Part shown: in pieces, positions 7,214-16,349 of the stretch
Layout: each line of letters opens with the position of its first letter
How positions within the stretch are numbered: position 1 is the first letter of the stretch
Source of the DNA: DASPKT01 sp035626475
GTDB lineage: Bacteria; Pseudomonadota; Alphaproteobacteria; Azospirillales; Azospirillaceae
DNA length: 64,000 nucleotides
Direction: 5' to 3'
NCBI GenBank assembly: GCA_035626475.1
Contig: DASPNP010000053.1
Span: 62,001 to 126,000, forward strand
The notes under the pieces: generated by a model
Databases searched by the model: none
What the model was told of the DNA's origin: nothing
Seen by the model: only the letters and a program-made list of their open reading frames with translations
Position numbers and translations under genes: made by a program

Positions 7214-7933
7214 GTGAGCGATCCCACCACGACCGAGACGCCGGCCGAGCCGCACAAGACCCCCCGCATGACGTTCGGCGCCCGCATCCGCGCCTATCTC
7301 ATCGCCGGCGTGCTGGTCACGGCGCCGGTGGCGGTCACGATCTACATCGCGCGCTTCGTCATCTCGGGCATCGACGGGCTGGTCGCGGCGATGCTGCCGA
7401 CTCCCTACAACCCCGAGACCTTCCTGCCCTTCTGGGTGCCGGGTCTGGGCGTGCTGCTGGTGCTGCTGTTCCTGATCCTGGTGGGCATGCTGACGGCGGG
7501 CTATCTCGGCCGGCTGGTCGTCGCGGCGGGCGAGTCGCTGGTCGGCCGCCTGCCGGTCATCCGCGGCATCTACGGCGCCGCCAAGCAGATTTTCGAGACG
7601 GTGCTGTCCAAGAAGTCCAACAGCTTCCGCGAATGCGTGCTGGTGGAGTTTCCGCGCCGCGGCGCCTGGACCGTCGGCTTCATCACCGGCGAGCCCAAGG
7701 GCGAGATCGGCGACCATCTGGCGCCGGGCATGCTGACCGTCTACGTGCCCACCACGCCGAACCCGACCGGCGGCTACATGCTCTACCTGCCCGAGACCGA
7801 GGTGCGCCGCCTCGAGATGAGCGTGGAGGAGGGGCTGAAGCTGGTCGTCTCCATGGGCATCGTCGGCCCGGCGGAGCGGCCCGTCCCGGTGGCGCTGCCG
7901 CCGGTCGAGGAGCAGGCCAGGACGGGGCGGTGA
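7214..7933 (+). CDS. DUF502-family membrane protein
   Basis: 239 residues, starting at GTG with AAGGA upstream. Two hydrophobic segments (about 25-48 and 72-98) flank a short loop. The soluble part carries the DUF502 signatures LPVIRGIYGAAKQIFETVLS, FRRCVLVEFPRRGAW-like ECVLVEFPRRGAWTVGFITGE and VPTTPNPTGGYMLYLPE. The family is widespread in bacteria and plants (LIKE-COV) with no established bacterial function. It diverges from the polyketide synthase gene and no partner is evident. Confidence 0.88.
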   Translation: MSDPTTTETPAEPHKTPRMTFGARIRAYLIAGVLVTAPVAVTIYIARFVISGIDGLVAAMLPTPYNPETFLPFWVPGLGVLLVLLFLILVGMLTAGYLGRLVVAAGESLVGRLPVIRGIYGAAKQIFETVLSKKSNSFRECVLVEFPRRGAWTVGFITGEPKGEIGDHLAPGMLTVYVPTTPNPTGGYMLYLPETEVRRLEMSVEEGLKLVVSMGIVGPAERPVPVALPPVEEQARTGR

Positions 7934-8027
7934 GCGGGTGGTCCGCGCAGCCATCGTGCCATTGGCCGGGGACCGCGGCCCCCGGTGGCGCTAGACTGCC
8001 GGGAAACCAGGGACGAACCGCGCCGCC

Positions 8028-8780
8028 ATGACCAAAGCCGCCGATCCCGCGCTCCGCCTCTCCGACCGCATCGACCGCGCCGCCGTCGCCGAGGCGCTGC
8101 GCACCAGGGGCCGGGCGCAGATCCGCGACCTGCTGCCCGAGGCGGCGGCCCGGCGCCTGCTGGAATGCCTGCGGCGCGAGGTCGCCTGGAACATCACCTT
8201 CAACGACGACAAGGGGAAGGTGCACACCATCTTCCCCAACCAGATCGAGGCGATGACCGACGGCCACCGCGCCTGGCTGAAGAGCTTCACGGAGGAGCAT
8301 GGCCGCTACGGCTTCCAGTTCCTGTTCCGCAGCTATCCGCTCTGGGACATCTGGGCCAAGGGCGGGGCGCCCGACCTCTATGCCTTCCGCTTCATGGAGT
8401 TCGTCAACGGGCCGGAGTTCCTGGGCCTCATCCGCGAGGTCACGGGGCAGGGCGACATCACCATGGCCGACGCCCAGGCGACCCTCTTCGGGCCGGGCGA
8501 CTTCCTCACCCGCCATACCGACGAGAATCCGGGCAAGGGGCGCCGTCTGGCCTATGTGCTGAACCTCTCGCCGGCCTGGCAGGCGGAGTGGGGCGGGGTG
8601 CTGGAGTTCCTGGACGCGGACGGCAACGTCGCCGAGGGCTTCGTGCCGCGCTTCAACACGCTGAACCTCTTCACCGTGCCGGCCAACCACCATGTCAGCT
8701 ACGTGAGCCCGCTGGCCGCCGCCGGCCGCTACAGCATCACCGGCTGGCTGCGGGCCGACCCGACGATGGGGAAGGGCTGA
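8028..8780 (+). CDS. 2-oxoglutarate/Fe(II)-dependent oxygenase (Tpa1/prolyl-hydroxylase-like)
   Basis: 250 residues with a double-stranded beta-helix core. The iron ligands are His163 and Asp165 (TRHTDENPGKGRRLAYVLNL) and His221 or His222 (PANHHVSYVSP). Arg234 in GRYSITGW is placed to bind 2-oxoglutarate. WGGVLEFLDADG fits the lid strand. It resembles the COG3751 proline-hydroxylase-like proteins, some of which act on ribosomal or translation proteins; the substrate here is unknown. It is a single gene followed within 4 bp by an R1 repeat. Confidence 0.85.
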   Translation: MTKAADPALRLSDRIDRAAVAEALRTRGRAQIRDLLPEAAARRLLECLRREVAWNITFNDDKGKVHTIFPNQIEAMTDGHRAWLKSFTEEHGRYGFQFLFRSYPLWDIWAKGGAPDLYAFRFMEFVNGPEFLGLIREVTGQGDITMADAQATLFGPGDFLTRHTDENPGKGRRLAYVLNLSPAWQAEWGGVLEFLDADGNVAEGFVPRFNTLNLFTVPANHHVSYVSPLAAAGRYSITGWLRADPTMGKG

Positions 8781-8783
8781 GCG

Positions 8784-8980
8784 ATCCCTCGCCCCTTGCG
8801 GGAGAGGGATGGGCCCCGCCGCGCAGCGGTGGGAGGGTGAGGGGTGGTCCGGCGAAGCCGGGCCTTCTCCACGGGTGGTTCTGGAACAGCGATCGAGAAC
8901 GTCGGGCTAATGCCCGCCGACCCCTCATCCTCCCCAAGCAGGCTTAGGGCCCCATCCTTCTCCCGCAAGGGGAGAAGGAT
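8784..8980. repeat. 197-bp palindromic intergenic repeat, family R1 copy 2
   Basis: It begins ATCCCTCGCCCCTTGCGGG and ends CCCGCAAGGGGAGAAGGAT, an imperfect inversion. It has the same length as copy 1, but the arms run in the opposite direction. The internal core (GGTTCTGGAACAGCG...GAGAACGTCGGG) is flipped relative to the arms when compared with copy 3. It separates the oxygenase gene from the convergent end of recG. Confidence 0.88.
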
Positions 8981-8988
8981 AAGTAGCG

Positions 8989-11070
8989 TCACCCCGACCT
9001 GAGATAACGCACCGCCGCGTCGCGCTCGAACAGGTACAGCAGGGTCCGCAGCGCCTCGCCGCGGGGGCTCTGCAGCTCCGGGTCCTTCTCGATGATCAGG
9101 CGGGCGTCGTCGCGGGCGACAGCGAGCAGCTCGGCGTGCGGCGCCAGGTCGGCCAGGCGGAACTCGGGCAGGCCGCTCTGCCGGGTGCCCAGCACCTCGC
9201 CGGCGCCGCGCAGCTTCAGGTCCATCTCGGCGATGACGAAGCCGTCCTCGGTCTCGGTCATGACCTTCAGCCGCTGCCCCGCCGTCTCGCCCAGCGGCGG
9301 GTAGTAGAGCAGCAGGCAGGCCGAGGGGCGCTCGCCGCGGCCCACGCGACCGCGCAGCTGGTGCAGCTGGGCCAGGCCGAAGCGCTCGGCATGCTCGATC
9401 ACCATGACGGTGGCCTCGGGCACGTTGACGCCGACCTCGATGACCGTGGTGGCGACCAGCACGTCCAGCTCGCCCGCCGCGAAGCGGGCCATGACCTCGT
9501 CCTTCTCCGGCCCCTTCATCTTGCCGTGGACGAGGCCCACCCGGTCGCCCATGCGTTCGCGCAGCGTGGCGTGGCGCAGCGTGGCATTGGCGAGGTCGAC
9601 CTGTTCCGACTCCTCCACCAGCGGGCAGACCCAGTAGACGCGCTGGCCGGTGCGGGTGGCGGCGACGACGCGCTCCACCACCTCCTCCAGCCGGTCGCAA
9701 TGCGCCGTCTTGGTCACCACCGGCTTGCGGCCCGGCGGCTTCTCGGTCAGGCGGGAGACGTCCATGTCGCCATAGGCGGTCAGGGTCAGGGTGCGCGGGA
9801 TGGGCGTCGCGGTCATGACCAGCGTGTCGACGCCCCGGCCCTTGGCCGCCAGCTGCAGGCGCTGGTGGACGCCGAACTTGTGCTGCTCGTCGATGACGGC
9901 GACGGCCAGGTCCTTGAACTGGACCTCCTCCTGGAAGACGGCGTGGGTCCCGACGAGGATGTCGATCTCGCCGGCCGCCAGCCGGTCCAGCAGCGCCTGC
10001 CGCGCCTTGCCCTTGTCGCGGCCGGTCAGCACGGCCATGCGCACGCCGGCGGCGTCCAGCAGCGGCCCCAGGCTCTCGGCATGCTGGCGCGCCAGGATCT
10101 CCGTCGGCGCCATGAGGGCGCCCTGGCTGCCCGTCTCCACCGCGTTCAGCAGGCACATCAGCGCCACGACGGTCTTGCCCGAGCCGACATCGCCCTGCAG
10201 CAGCCGCAGCATGCGCGTGGGCTCCGCCATGTCGGCGTAGATCTCCTCGAGCGACTGCTTCTGCGCGCCGGTCAGCTCGTAGGGCAGGGCCGCCGCCACC
10301 TTGGCCCGCAGGCTTCCGTCGCCCCGGATCGGCCGGCCGGCCAGGCGACGCTGGTGCCAGCGCACCAGGGCCAGGGCCAGCTGGTTCGCCAGCAGCTCGT
10401 CATAGGCCAGCCGAGCCCGGGCGGGGGACATCGGCTCCATGTCCGGATCGCCCTTGGGCTCGTGCGCGGCCCTGATGGCGTCCTTCCAGGCGGGCCAGCC
10501 CTGCTTGCGCAGCCAGGCGGCATCCTGCCACTCCGGCATGTCGGGCGCCCGTTCCAGCGCGCCCAGGATGGCGGTGCGCAGCGGCTTGGGGTTGAGACCG
10601 CCGGTCAGCGGGTAGACCGGTTCGGCGCCCACCGGCGGCGCGCCCTCCTCGGCCGGGGCGTAATAGTCGGGATGGGGGATCTGCAGCTGTCCGTTGAAGC
10701 GCTCCGCCTTGCCGCTGACGATGATGCGCTGGCCCACGGGCAGCTTCTGCTCCAGCCAGTTGCCCTTGATGTGGAAGAAGACCAGCTCCATCGTCCCGGT
10801 CGCGTCGGTGCAGCGGATGCGGTAGGGACGGTTGCGCTGCACCGCCGGCATGTGCCCGTCCACCCGCACCGTCAGCGTGACGACGCGACCCTCCGGCGCC
10901 TCGGCGATGGTGGGCGCGAAGGCGCGGTCGATGATGCCGCTGGGCAGGTGCCACAGCAGGTCCACCACATGCGGCCCGGCCAGCCGCTCGGCCAGCTTGC
11001 CGAGACGCGGACCCAGGCCGGGCAGGGTGGTGACCGGCGCGAACAGCGGGAAGAGGATGGGAGGGCGCAA
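8989..11070 (-). CDS. recG: ATP-dependent DNA helicase RecG
   Basis: 693 residues, full length. The N-terminal wedge/OB domain (about 55-150) contains RVDGHMPAVQRNRPYRIRCTD. Helicase motifs follow: Walker A LLQGDVGSGKTVVALM, DEQH box AVIDEQHKFGVHQR, motif III MTATPIPRTL, and VIEVGVNVPEATVMVIEHAERFGLAQLHQLRGRVGRG. RecG reverses stalled replication forks and branch-migrates Holliday junctions. The start is TTG at 11070, giving MRPPILFPLFAPV, the conserved N-terminus of alphaproteobacterial RecG. It is divergent from sdhE-mfd across 71 bp, a common alphaproteobacterial arrangement. Confidence 0.97.
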   Translation of the reverse strand: MRPPILFPLFAPVTTLPGLGPRLGKLAERLAGPHVVDLLWHLPSGIIDRAFAPTIAEAPEGRVVTLTVRVDGHMPAVQRNRPYRIRCTDATGTMELVFFHIKGNWLEQKLPVGQRIIVSGKAERFNGQLQIPHPDYYAPAEEGAPPVGAEPVYPLTGGLNPKPLRTAILGALERAPDMPEWQDAAWLRKQGWPAWKDAIRAAHEPKGDPDMEPMSPARARLAYDELLANQLALALVRWHQRRLAGRPIRGDGSLRAKVAAALPYELTGAQKQSLEEIYADMAEPTRMLRLLQGDVGSGKTVVALMCLLNAVETGSQGALMAPTEILARQHAESLGPLLDAAGVRMAVLTGRDKGKARQALLDRLAAGEIDILVGTHAVFQEEVQFKDLAVAVIDEQHKFGVHQRLQLAAKGRGVDTLVMTATPIPRTLTLTAYGDMDVSRLTEKPPGRKPVVTKTAHCDRLEEVVERVVAATRTGQRVYWVCPLVEESEQVDLANATLRHATLRERMGDRVGLVHGKMKGPEKDEVMARFAAGELDVLVATTVIEVGVNVPEATVMVIEHAERFGLAQLHQLRGRVGRGERPSACLLLYYPPLGETAGQRLKVMTETEDGFVIAEMDLKLRGAGEVLGTRQSGLPEFRLADLAPHAELLAVARDDARLIIEKDPELQSPRGEALRTLLYLFERDAAVRYLRSG

Positions 11071-11141
11071 CGGAAGGGCTGCTGACTTGTGACGCTCACG
11101 GTTCTATATCCTACCCCGCCCGCGAAGGGGAGCAGTGATAG

Positions 11142-11429
11142 ATGGCCGAGCCCATGATCCAGCAGAGTTCAGACGAGCAGACAGCGATCCGCCGCAAGCG
11201 CTTGATTTTCCGGAGCTGGCACCGGGGCACGCGCGAGATGGACCTGCTGATGGGCAGCTTCGCCGACCGCCATGTGCCCGGCTTCGACGTCGGCCAGCTG
11301 GACCGCTACGAGGCATTCCTGCACCTGTCGGACCCCGACGTCTACAACTGGATCACCGGGCACGAACCGGTGCCGCCCGAGCATGACAACGACGTGTTCC
11401 AGCTGCTGAAGAGCCACCGCTTTGCCTGA
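11142..11429 (+). CDS. sdhE: succinate dehydrogenase assembly factor SdhE (FAD assembly factor)
   Basis: 95 residues, within the usual size. It carries the family motif RSWHRGTREMDLLMGSFAD with the RGxxE element near residue 28. The C-terminal half ends in DPDVYNWITGHEPVPP. SdhE assists covalent flavinylation of SdhA (and FrdA) in the cytoplasm. The stop codon overlaps the TTG start of mfd, so the two genes are translationally coupled. The pair faces recG. A TATATC-like -10 lies in the short divergent promoter region. Confidence 0.95.
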   Translation: MAEPMIQQSSDEQTAIRRKRLIFRSWHRGTREMDLLMGSFADRHVPGFDVGQLDRYEAFLHLSDPDVYNWITGHEPVPPEHDNDVFQLLKSHRFA

Positions 11430-14400
11430 CAATACCCGCCTGCTGGCCGCTCCCTTCTCGCCGGACGCCCACCGCCGCCTGCTGATCGCCGGCGCGCCCG
11501 AGGGGCAGGACGCGCGCCTGCTGGCGGAACTCGCCCGCGACTGCGGGCCCAAGGGGCTGCTGCATGTGGCGCTGGACGACAACCGCATGGCGCGGCTGGC
11601 GGACGCGCTGGCCTTCTTCGCGCCGGAGCTGGAGGTGCTGCACCTGCCGGCCTGGGACTGCCTGCCCTATGACCGCGTCTCGCCCAACGGCGACATCGTC
11701 GCGCGCCGCATCGACACGCTGACCCGGCTGCTGCAGCCGGCGACCGGCCCGCGTCTGGTGCTGACCACCATCAACGCCGCCCTGCAGAAGGTGCCGCCGC
11801 GCCTGGCCTTCCGCAACGCCACCTTCACCGCCAAGGTCGGCCAGCGCATCAATGTCGACGAGCTGCAGCGCTTCCTTGCCAACAACGGCTACACCCGCGC
11901 CCAGACGGTGCGCGAGCCGGGCGAGTTCGCCGTGCGCGGCGGCATCATCGACCTGTTCCCGCCGGGCACGCCGGAACCGCTGCGCCTGGACCTGTTCGGC
12001 GACGAGCTGGACGGGGTGCGCGCCTTCGATCCGATGACCCAGCTGACCACCGAGAAGCGGCCGGGCGTCGAGCTGAAGCCCATGTCCGAGGTCTTCCTGG
12101 ACGAGGCGTCGGTGCAGCGCTTCCGCACCGGCTACCGCGAGATGTTCGGCGCGGTGGCGGGCGACGACCCGCTCTACGAGGCGGTCAGCGCCGGGCGCAA
12201 GCAGGCGGGCATGGAGCATTGGCTGCCGCTGTTCCATTCCGGCCTCGATACGGTCTTCGACTATCTGCCCGGCGCCGGTATCAGCCTGGACCACCAGGCG
12301 GAGGAGAGCCGCGACAGCCGCCTGGCGCAGGTCCAGGATTTCTACGAGGCGCGGCGCAATCTCCAGGGCGCGGAGAAATCGTCTGGCGCACCGGTCTACA
12401 AGCCCGTGCCGCCGGGCACGCTGTTCCTGGACGGGGAAGCCTGGGACCGCCAGCTCTCCTTCCGCTCGGTCGCCCAGCTCTCGCCCTTCCAGGCGGTGGA
12501 GGGCGGCGCCAACGCCGACCTGCTGGATGGCGGCGGCCATCGCGGCCGCGACTTCGCCGACGCCCGCGCCCGCCCGGACGTGAACGTCTTCGAGGCGGTG
12601 CGCGAGCATATCGACCGGCTGCGCGCCGACGGCCGCCGCGTGCTGGTGGCCGGCTTCACGGCGGGTGCCCGCGACCGCCTCTGCACCGTGCTGAAGGAGC
12701 ACCGGATCGAGCCGGTGCAGGCGGTGGAGAGCTGGGCCGAGGCGCTGGCCCTGCCGCCGAAGACCACGGCCGTCGTGGTGCTGCCGCTGGACAACGGCTT
12801 CACGGCGGGCGACATCGCCGTCGTCTCCGAGCAGGACATCCTCGGCGACCGTCTGGCGCGCCCGGCCAAGAAGAAGCGCCGCGCCGCCAACTTCATCGCC
12901 GAGGCCGCCAGCCTGAATCCCGGCGACCTGGTCGTCCATATCGACCACGGCATCGGCCGTTATGACGGGCTGGAGACGCTGGACGTCGCTGGCGCGCCGC
13001 ACGATTGCCTGCGCGTCATCTACGAGGGCGGCGACAAGCTCTACGTCCCCGTCGAGAACATCGAGGTGCTCTCGCGCTTCGGCTCGGACGAGGGCGTCAC
13101 ACAGCTGGACAAGCTGGGCGGCGCGGGCTGGCAGGCGCGCAAGGCGCGGGTCAAGAAGAAGCTGAAGGACATGGCCGACGCGCTGCTGCGCATCGCCGCC
13201 GAGCGCCAGCTGAAGACCACCGAGCCCATCGCCATGCCGGAGGGGCTGTACGACGAGTTCGCCGCCCGCTTCCCCTATGCAGAGACCGAGGACCAGCTGA
13301 CCGCCATCGAGCAGGTGGTGGAGGACCTCTCCTCCGGCCGGCCCATGGACCGGCTGGTCTGCGGCGATGTCGGCTTCGGCAAGACCGAGGTCGCTTTGCG
13401 CGCCGCCTTCATCGCCGCGATGAGCGGGCAGCAGGTGGCGGTGGTGGTGCCGACCACGCTGCTGGCACGCCAGCACACCCGCAGCTTCGAGAAGCGCTTC
13501 GCCGGCTTCCCGCTGCGCCTGGGCCAGCTGTCGCGGCTGGTGAGCCCCAAGGACGCAGCGGCGACCAAGGCCGGCCTCGCCGACGGCACCATCGACATCG
13601 TCATCGGCACCCACGCCATCCTGGCGGGCGGGGTGCAGTTCAAGAATCTGGGCCTCGTCATCGTCGACGAGGAGCAGCATTTCGGCGTGAAGCAGAAGGA
13701 GAAGCTGAAGCAGCTGCGCGCCGACGTGCACGTCCTGACGCTGACCGCCACGCCGATCCCCCGCACGCTGCAACTCGCCTTGTCCGGTGTGCGCGAGCTG
13801 TCGCTGATCTCCACGCCGCCCGTCGACCGGCTGGCGGTGCGGACCTTCGTGCTGCCCTACGACCCGGTGGTGATCCGCGAGGCGATCCTGCGCGAGCATT
13901 ACCGCGGCGGGCAGAGCTTCTACGTCTGCCCGCGCATCGAGGATCTGCCGCGCCTGCAGCAGCGGCTGGAGGAGCTGGTGCCGGAGATCAAGGTGATCAC
14001 CGCCCACGGCCAGATGCCCTCGGCGCAGCTGGAGGAGGTGATGACCGCCTTCGACGAGAAGCGCTACGACCTGCTGCTGGCGACCAACATCATCGAGTCG
14101 GGCCTCGACATCCCCACCGCCAACACGCTGATCGTCCACCGCGCCGACATGTTCGGCCTGGCTCAGCTCTACCAGATCCGCGGCCGCGTCGGCCGGGCCA
14201 AGGTGCGCGGCTACGCCTACCTGACCTACGCGCCGAAGACCGTGCTGTCGCAGACGGCGCAGCAGCGCCTGCACGTGATCGAGACGCTGGACAGCCTGGG
14301 CGCCGGCTTCCAGCTCGCCTCCCACGACATGGACATTCGCGGCGGCGGCAACCTGCTGGGCGAGGAGCAGTCCGGCCACATCAAGGAGGTCGGCGTCGAG

Positions 14401-15036
14401 CTCTACCAGCAGATGCTGGAGGAGGCGGTGGCGGCGGCGCGTGGCGGGCGCACCGAGGAGCAGATCGCCGAGACGCAATGGTCGCCGCAGATCAATCTCG
14501 GCATGCCCGTGCTGATCCCCGAGAGTTACGTGGCGGATCTCGGCATCCGCCTGTCGCTCTACCGCCGCCTGGGCGATCTCGCCGACCGGCAGGAGATCGA
14601 CGCCTTCGCCGCCGAGCTGGTGGACCGCTTCGGCCGGCTGCCGGCGGAGGTGGAGAATCTGCTGCGCCTGGTCGAGATCAAGCGGCTGTGCAAGGAGGCC
14701 TGCGTCGCCACGCTGGACGCGGGGCCGAAGGGCGCCGTCGTCGGCTTCCGCGACAACAAGTTCAAGCGGCCGGAGGGGCTGGTGCGCTTCATCCAGTCCC
14801 AGGCCGGCAGCGCCAAGATGCGCCCCGACCACAAGCTCGTCCTGCTGCGCCCCTGGGACAGCCCGGAGAGCCGCATGGACGGGGTGCGCCACCTGATGAC
14901 CGCGCTCGCCAACATGGCCAACGGCATCGACGCCGACCTGCCGCCCCCTCCGCCGCCGCCTCCACCCCCGCCGCCCCCGCAGCCAGTGAACGTGAAGCGG
15001 CTGGGAAGGAATACGCAGTATTTCCGGAAGTTTTGA
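11422..15036 (+). CDS. mfd: transcription-repair coupling factor Mfd
   Basis: 1204 residues. The UvrB-like N-terminal domains come first, followed by the RNA-polymerase-interacting domain (GDLVVHIDHGIGRYDGLE). The translocase has Walker A CGDVGFGKTEVALRAAF, DEEQ box IVDEEQHFGVKQKEK and TATPIPRTLQLALSGVREL; a TRCF C-terminal domain closes the protein. Mfd removes RNA polymerase stalled at lesions and recruits UvrA. The start is TTG 11422, overlapping the sdhE stop; no later start keeps the conserved N-terminus. The tail after about residue 1170 holds 13 consecutive prolines before QPVNVKRLGRNTQYFRKF, longer than usual, so efficient translation should need EF-P. Confidence 0.97.
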   Translation: MPDNTRLLAAPFSPDAHRRLLIAGAPEGQDARLLAELARDCGPKGLLHVALDDNRMARLADALAFFAPELEVLHLPAWDCLPYDRVSPNGDIVARRIDTLTRLLQPATGPRLVLTTINAALQKVPPRLAFRNATFTAKVGQRINVDELQRFLANNGYTRAQTVREPGEFAVRGGIIDLFPPGTPEPLRLDLFGDELDGVRAFDPMTQLTTEKRPGVELKPMSEVFLDEASVQRFRTGYREMFGAVAGDDPLYEAVSAGRKQAGMEHWLPLFHSGLDTVFDYLPGAGISLDHQAEESRDSRLAQVQDFYEARRNLQGAEKSSGAPVYKPVPPGTLFLDGEAWDRQLSFRSVAQLSPFQAVEGGANADLLDGGGHRGRDFADARARPDVNVFEAVREHIDRLRADGRRVLVAGFTAGARDRLCTVLKEHRIEPVQAVESWAEALALPPKTTAVVVLPLDNGFTAGDIAVVSEQDILGDRLARPAKKKRRAANFIAEAASLNPGDLVVHIDHGIGRYDGLETLDVAGAPHDCLRVIYEGGDKLYVPVENIEVLSRFGSDEGVTQLDKLGGAGWQARKARVKKKLKDMADALLRIAAERQLKTTEPIAMPEGLYDEFAARFPYAETEDQLTAIEQVVEDLSSGRPMDRLVCGDVGFGKTEVALRAAFIAAMSGQQVAVVVPTTLLARQHTRSFEKRFAGFPLRLGQLSRLVSPKDAAATKAGLADGTIDIVIGTHAILAGGVQFKNLGLVIVDEEQHFGVKQKEKLKQLRADVHVLTLTATPIPRTLQLALSGVRELSLISTPPVDRLAVRTFVLPYDPVVIREAILREHYRGGQSFYVCPRIEDLPRLQQRLEELVPEIKVITAHGQMPSAQLEEVMTAFDEKRYDLLLATNIIESGLDIPTANTLIVHRADMFGLAQLYQIRGRVGRAKVRGYAYLTYAPKTVLSQTAQQRLHVIETLDSLGAGFQLASHDMDIRGGGNLLGEEQSGHIKEVGVELYQQMLEEAVAAARGGRTEEQIAETQWSPQINLGMPVLIPESYVADLGIRLSLYRRLGDLADRQEIDAFAAELVDRFGRLPAEVENLLRLVEIKRLCKEACVATLDAGPKGAVVGFRDNKFKRPEGLVRFIQSQAGSAKMRPDHKLVLLRPWDSPESRMDGVRHLMTALANMANGIDADLPPPPPPPPPPPPPQPVNVKRLGRNTQYFRKF

Positions 15037-15056
15037 GGGCGGGATGAAGCGCGACC

Positions 15057-15140
15057 CGTAGGTCGCATGGAGCGTAGCGCAATGCGACATGCTCCGCCGG
15101 GTCAACGTCGCATTACGGCGCTGCCTCCATGCGACCTACG
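15057..15140. repeat. 84-bp palindromic repeat, family R2 copy 2
   Basis: The ends are CGTAGGTCGCATGGAG and the inverted TCCATGCGACCTACG. It lies in the 119-bp gap between the convergent mfd and DsbA-family genes and has the same length as copy 1. Confidence 0.9.
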
Positions 15141-15155
15141 GCATGGCGCCGGGAA

Positions 15156-15797
15156 TTACGCACTCACCTGCGCCGTGTCCTCCGACAGGTCGAACAGCGG
15201 TTCGAACGCCGCCGGTTCCTGGGCGCCGGCGATGGCGTAGCGGCGGTTGAAGATGAAGCAGGGAACGGCCTGGATGCCCAGCTGCCGGGCCTGCACGTCG
15301 CTGGCCTTCACGGCGGCGACGTCCGCGTCGCCGGCCAGGTGCCGGGCCGCCTCGTCGCGGTCCATGCCGACCCTACCGGCGAGATAGGCGAGAAGCTCGC
15401 GGTCGCCGATGTCCTGCCCGTCCTGGAAGTAGGAGCGGTAGAGCGCCATGGTCAGGGCGTTGGAGCGGCCGCGCCGGTCGGCCAGCCGGATCAGCCGGTG
15501 GGCGTCGAGGGTGGAGGGGGTACGGCGCACCCGGTCCAAATTCAGCGGCAGCCCGTCGCGCGCCGCCGTCTGCTCGATCACCGCGTAGATCTGCCGGGCA
15601 CGCTCGATGCCGCCGAACTTGGCCGCCAGGTACATGTAGCGGTCCATGCCGCCGGCGGGCATGTCGGGGTTCAGCTGGAAGGGCAGCCAGCGCAGCTCGG
15701 CGCGCAGAGTCGGGCGCTCGGCCAGGGATTGGTCGAGCCGGTGCTTCCCGATGTAGCACCACGGGCAGATGAGGTCCGCGAAGATCTCGATGAGCAT
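15156..15797 (-). CDS. DsbA-family (FrnE-like) oxidoreductase
   Basis: 213 residues without a signal peptide, so cytoplasmic. The N-terminal thioredoxin strand leads to the active site CPWC (Cys11, Cys14) in DLICPWCYIGKHRLDQ. The helical insert and the cis-Pro loop IQAVPCFIFNRRYAIAGAQ are characteristic of the FrnE/2-hydroxychromene isomerase-like branch. Members act as thiol-disulfide oxidoreductases, in some species in oxidative stress. The ATG at 15797 was chosen because homologues begin with this MLIEIF-type strand; upstream in-frame sequence looks non-coding. A single gene. Confidence 0.88.
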   Translation of the reverse strand: MLIEIFADLICPWCYIGKHRLDQSLAERPTLRAELRWLPFQLNPDMPAGGMDRYMYLAAKFGGIERARQIYAVIEQTAARDGLPLNLDRVRRTPSTLDAHRLIRLADRRGRSNALTMALYRSYFQDGQDIGDRELLAYLAGRVGMDRDEAARHLAGDADVAAVKASDVQARQLGIQAVPCFIFNRRYAIAGAQEPAAFEPLFDLSEDTAQVSA

Positions 15798-15936
15798 CCC
15801 GCCAGTATAGCGCGCAAATCGGGAGAGGCGAGGGGCAAGGACGGGGACCCGGCAGCCCCTTTGATTTCCGTATCGCCGCCCCGCCGGATTGGCTACCCTG
15901 GCTGGACTGTTTCGTTGCCGGTTCGGAGCGAGGGCC

Positions 15937-16344
15937 ATGGCCGAGACCTACGTGACCATGCGGATCAAGGAGGCCTTGGCCGCCGCCCAGGGCAGCCGGG
16001 GCCAGGCGCAGCGCCTGCTGATGCAGTGGGCGATGCAGGACGAGCAGCTGCTGGCCGGCCTGACCCGGCCTTTCCTGAAGGCGATCGTCGGCTCGGCCAT
16101 CCAGCGCGTCTCGCGCGGCATGCCGGCCACCGCCGAGCCGCCGGCCCGCCGTCCCACGGCCCCCGCCGGCAAGCCCGCCATCACCCAGGAGCAGCTGGAC
16201 AGCGTGCTCTCCAAGCTCAGCACCCGCCGCGCCGACCTGCCGCCGATCCTGAACGGCGCCCCGCCGCCCAAGGCCGAGGGCACGCAGAAGCAGGCCGCCG
16301 GCGTCCGGGCGCTCGCCAAGGCCTTCGCCCAGAAGCGGTTCTGA
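15937..16344 (+). CDS. conserved hypothetical protein, helical N-terminus
   Basis: 135 residues. The first 60 (MAETYVTMRIKEALAAAQGS to FLKAIVGSAIQRVS) look helical; a Pro/Ala/Arg-rich linker follows, then a second helical stretch (ITQEQLDSVLSKLSTRRADL). No known domain is recognised. GAGCGAGGG precedes the ATG; an earlier in-frame ATG at 15889 lacks a good site. The codon use is typical of the genome, supporting a real gene. The next gene starts 5 bp after its stop, so they are probably co-transcribed. Confidence 0.65.
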   Translation: MAETYVTMRIKEALAAAQGSRGQAQRLLMQWAMQDEQLLAGLTRPFLKAIVGSAIQRVSRGMPATAEPPARRPTAPAGKPAITQEQLDSVLSKLSTRRADLPPILNGAPPPKAEGTQKQAAGVRALAKAFAQKRF

Positions 16345-16349
16345 GCGCC

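Noticed and set aside
11353..15105. 1250-codon open frame antisense to mfd
   Set aside because: In DNA of this GC content long antisense frames arise as shadows of GC-ending codons; mfd on the other strand has complete helicase motifs.
15129..16349. 570-codon plus-strand frame covering the DsbA-family gene
   Set aside because: The first two thirds are antisense of the DsbA gene or overlap the hypothetical gene at 15937; only the part from ATG 16350 looks like a real membrane protein.
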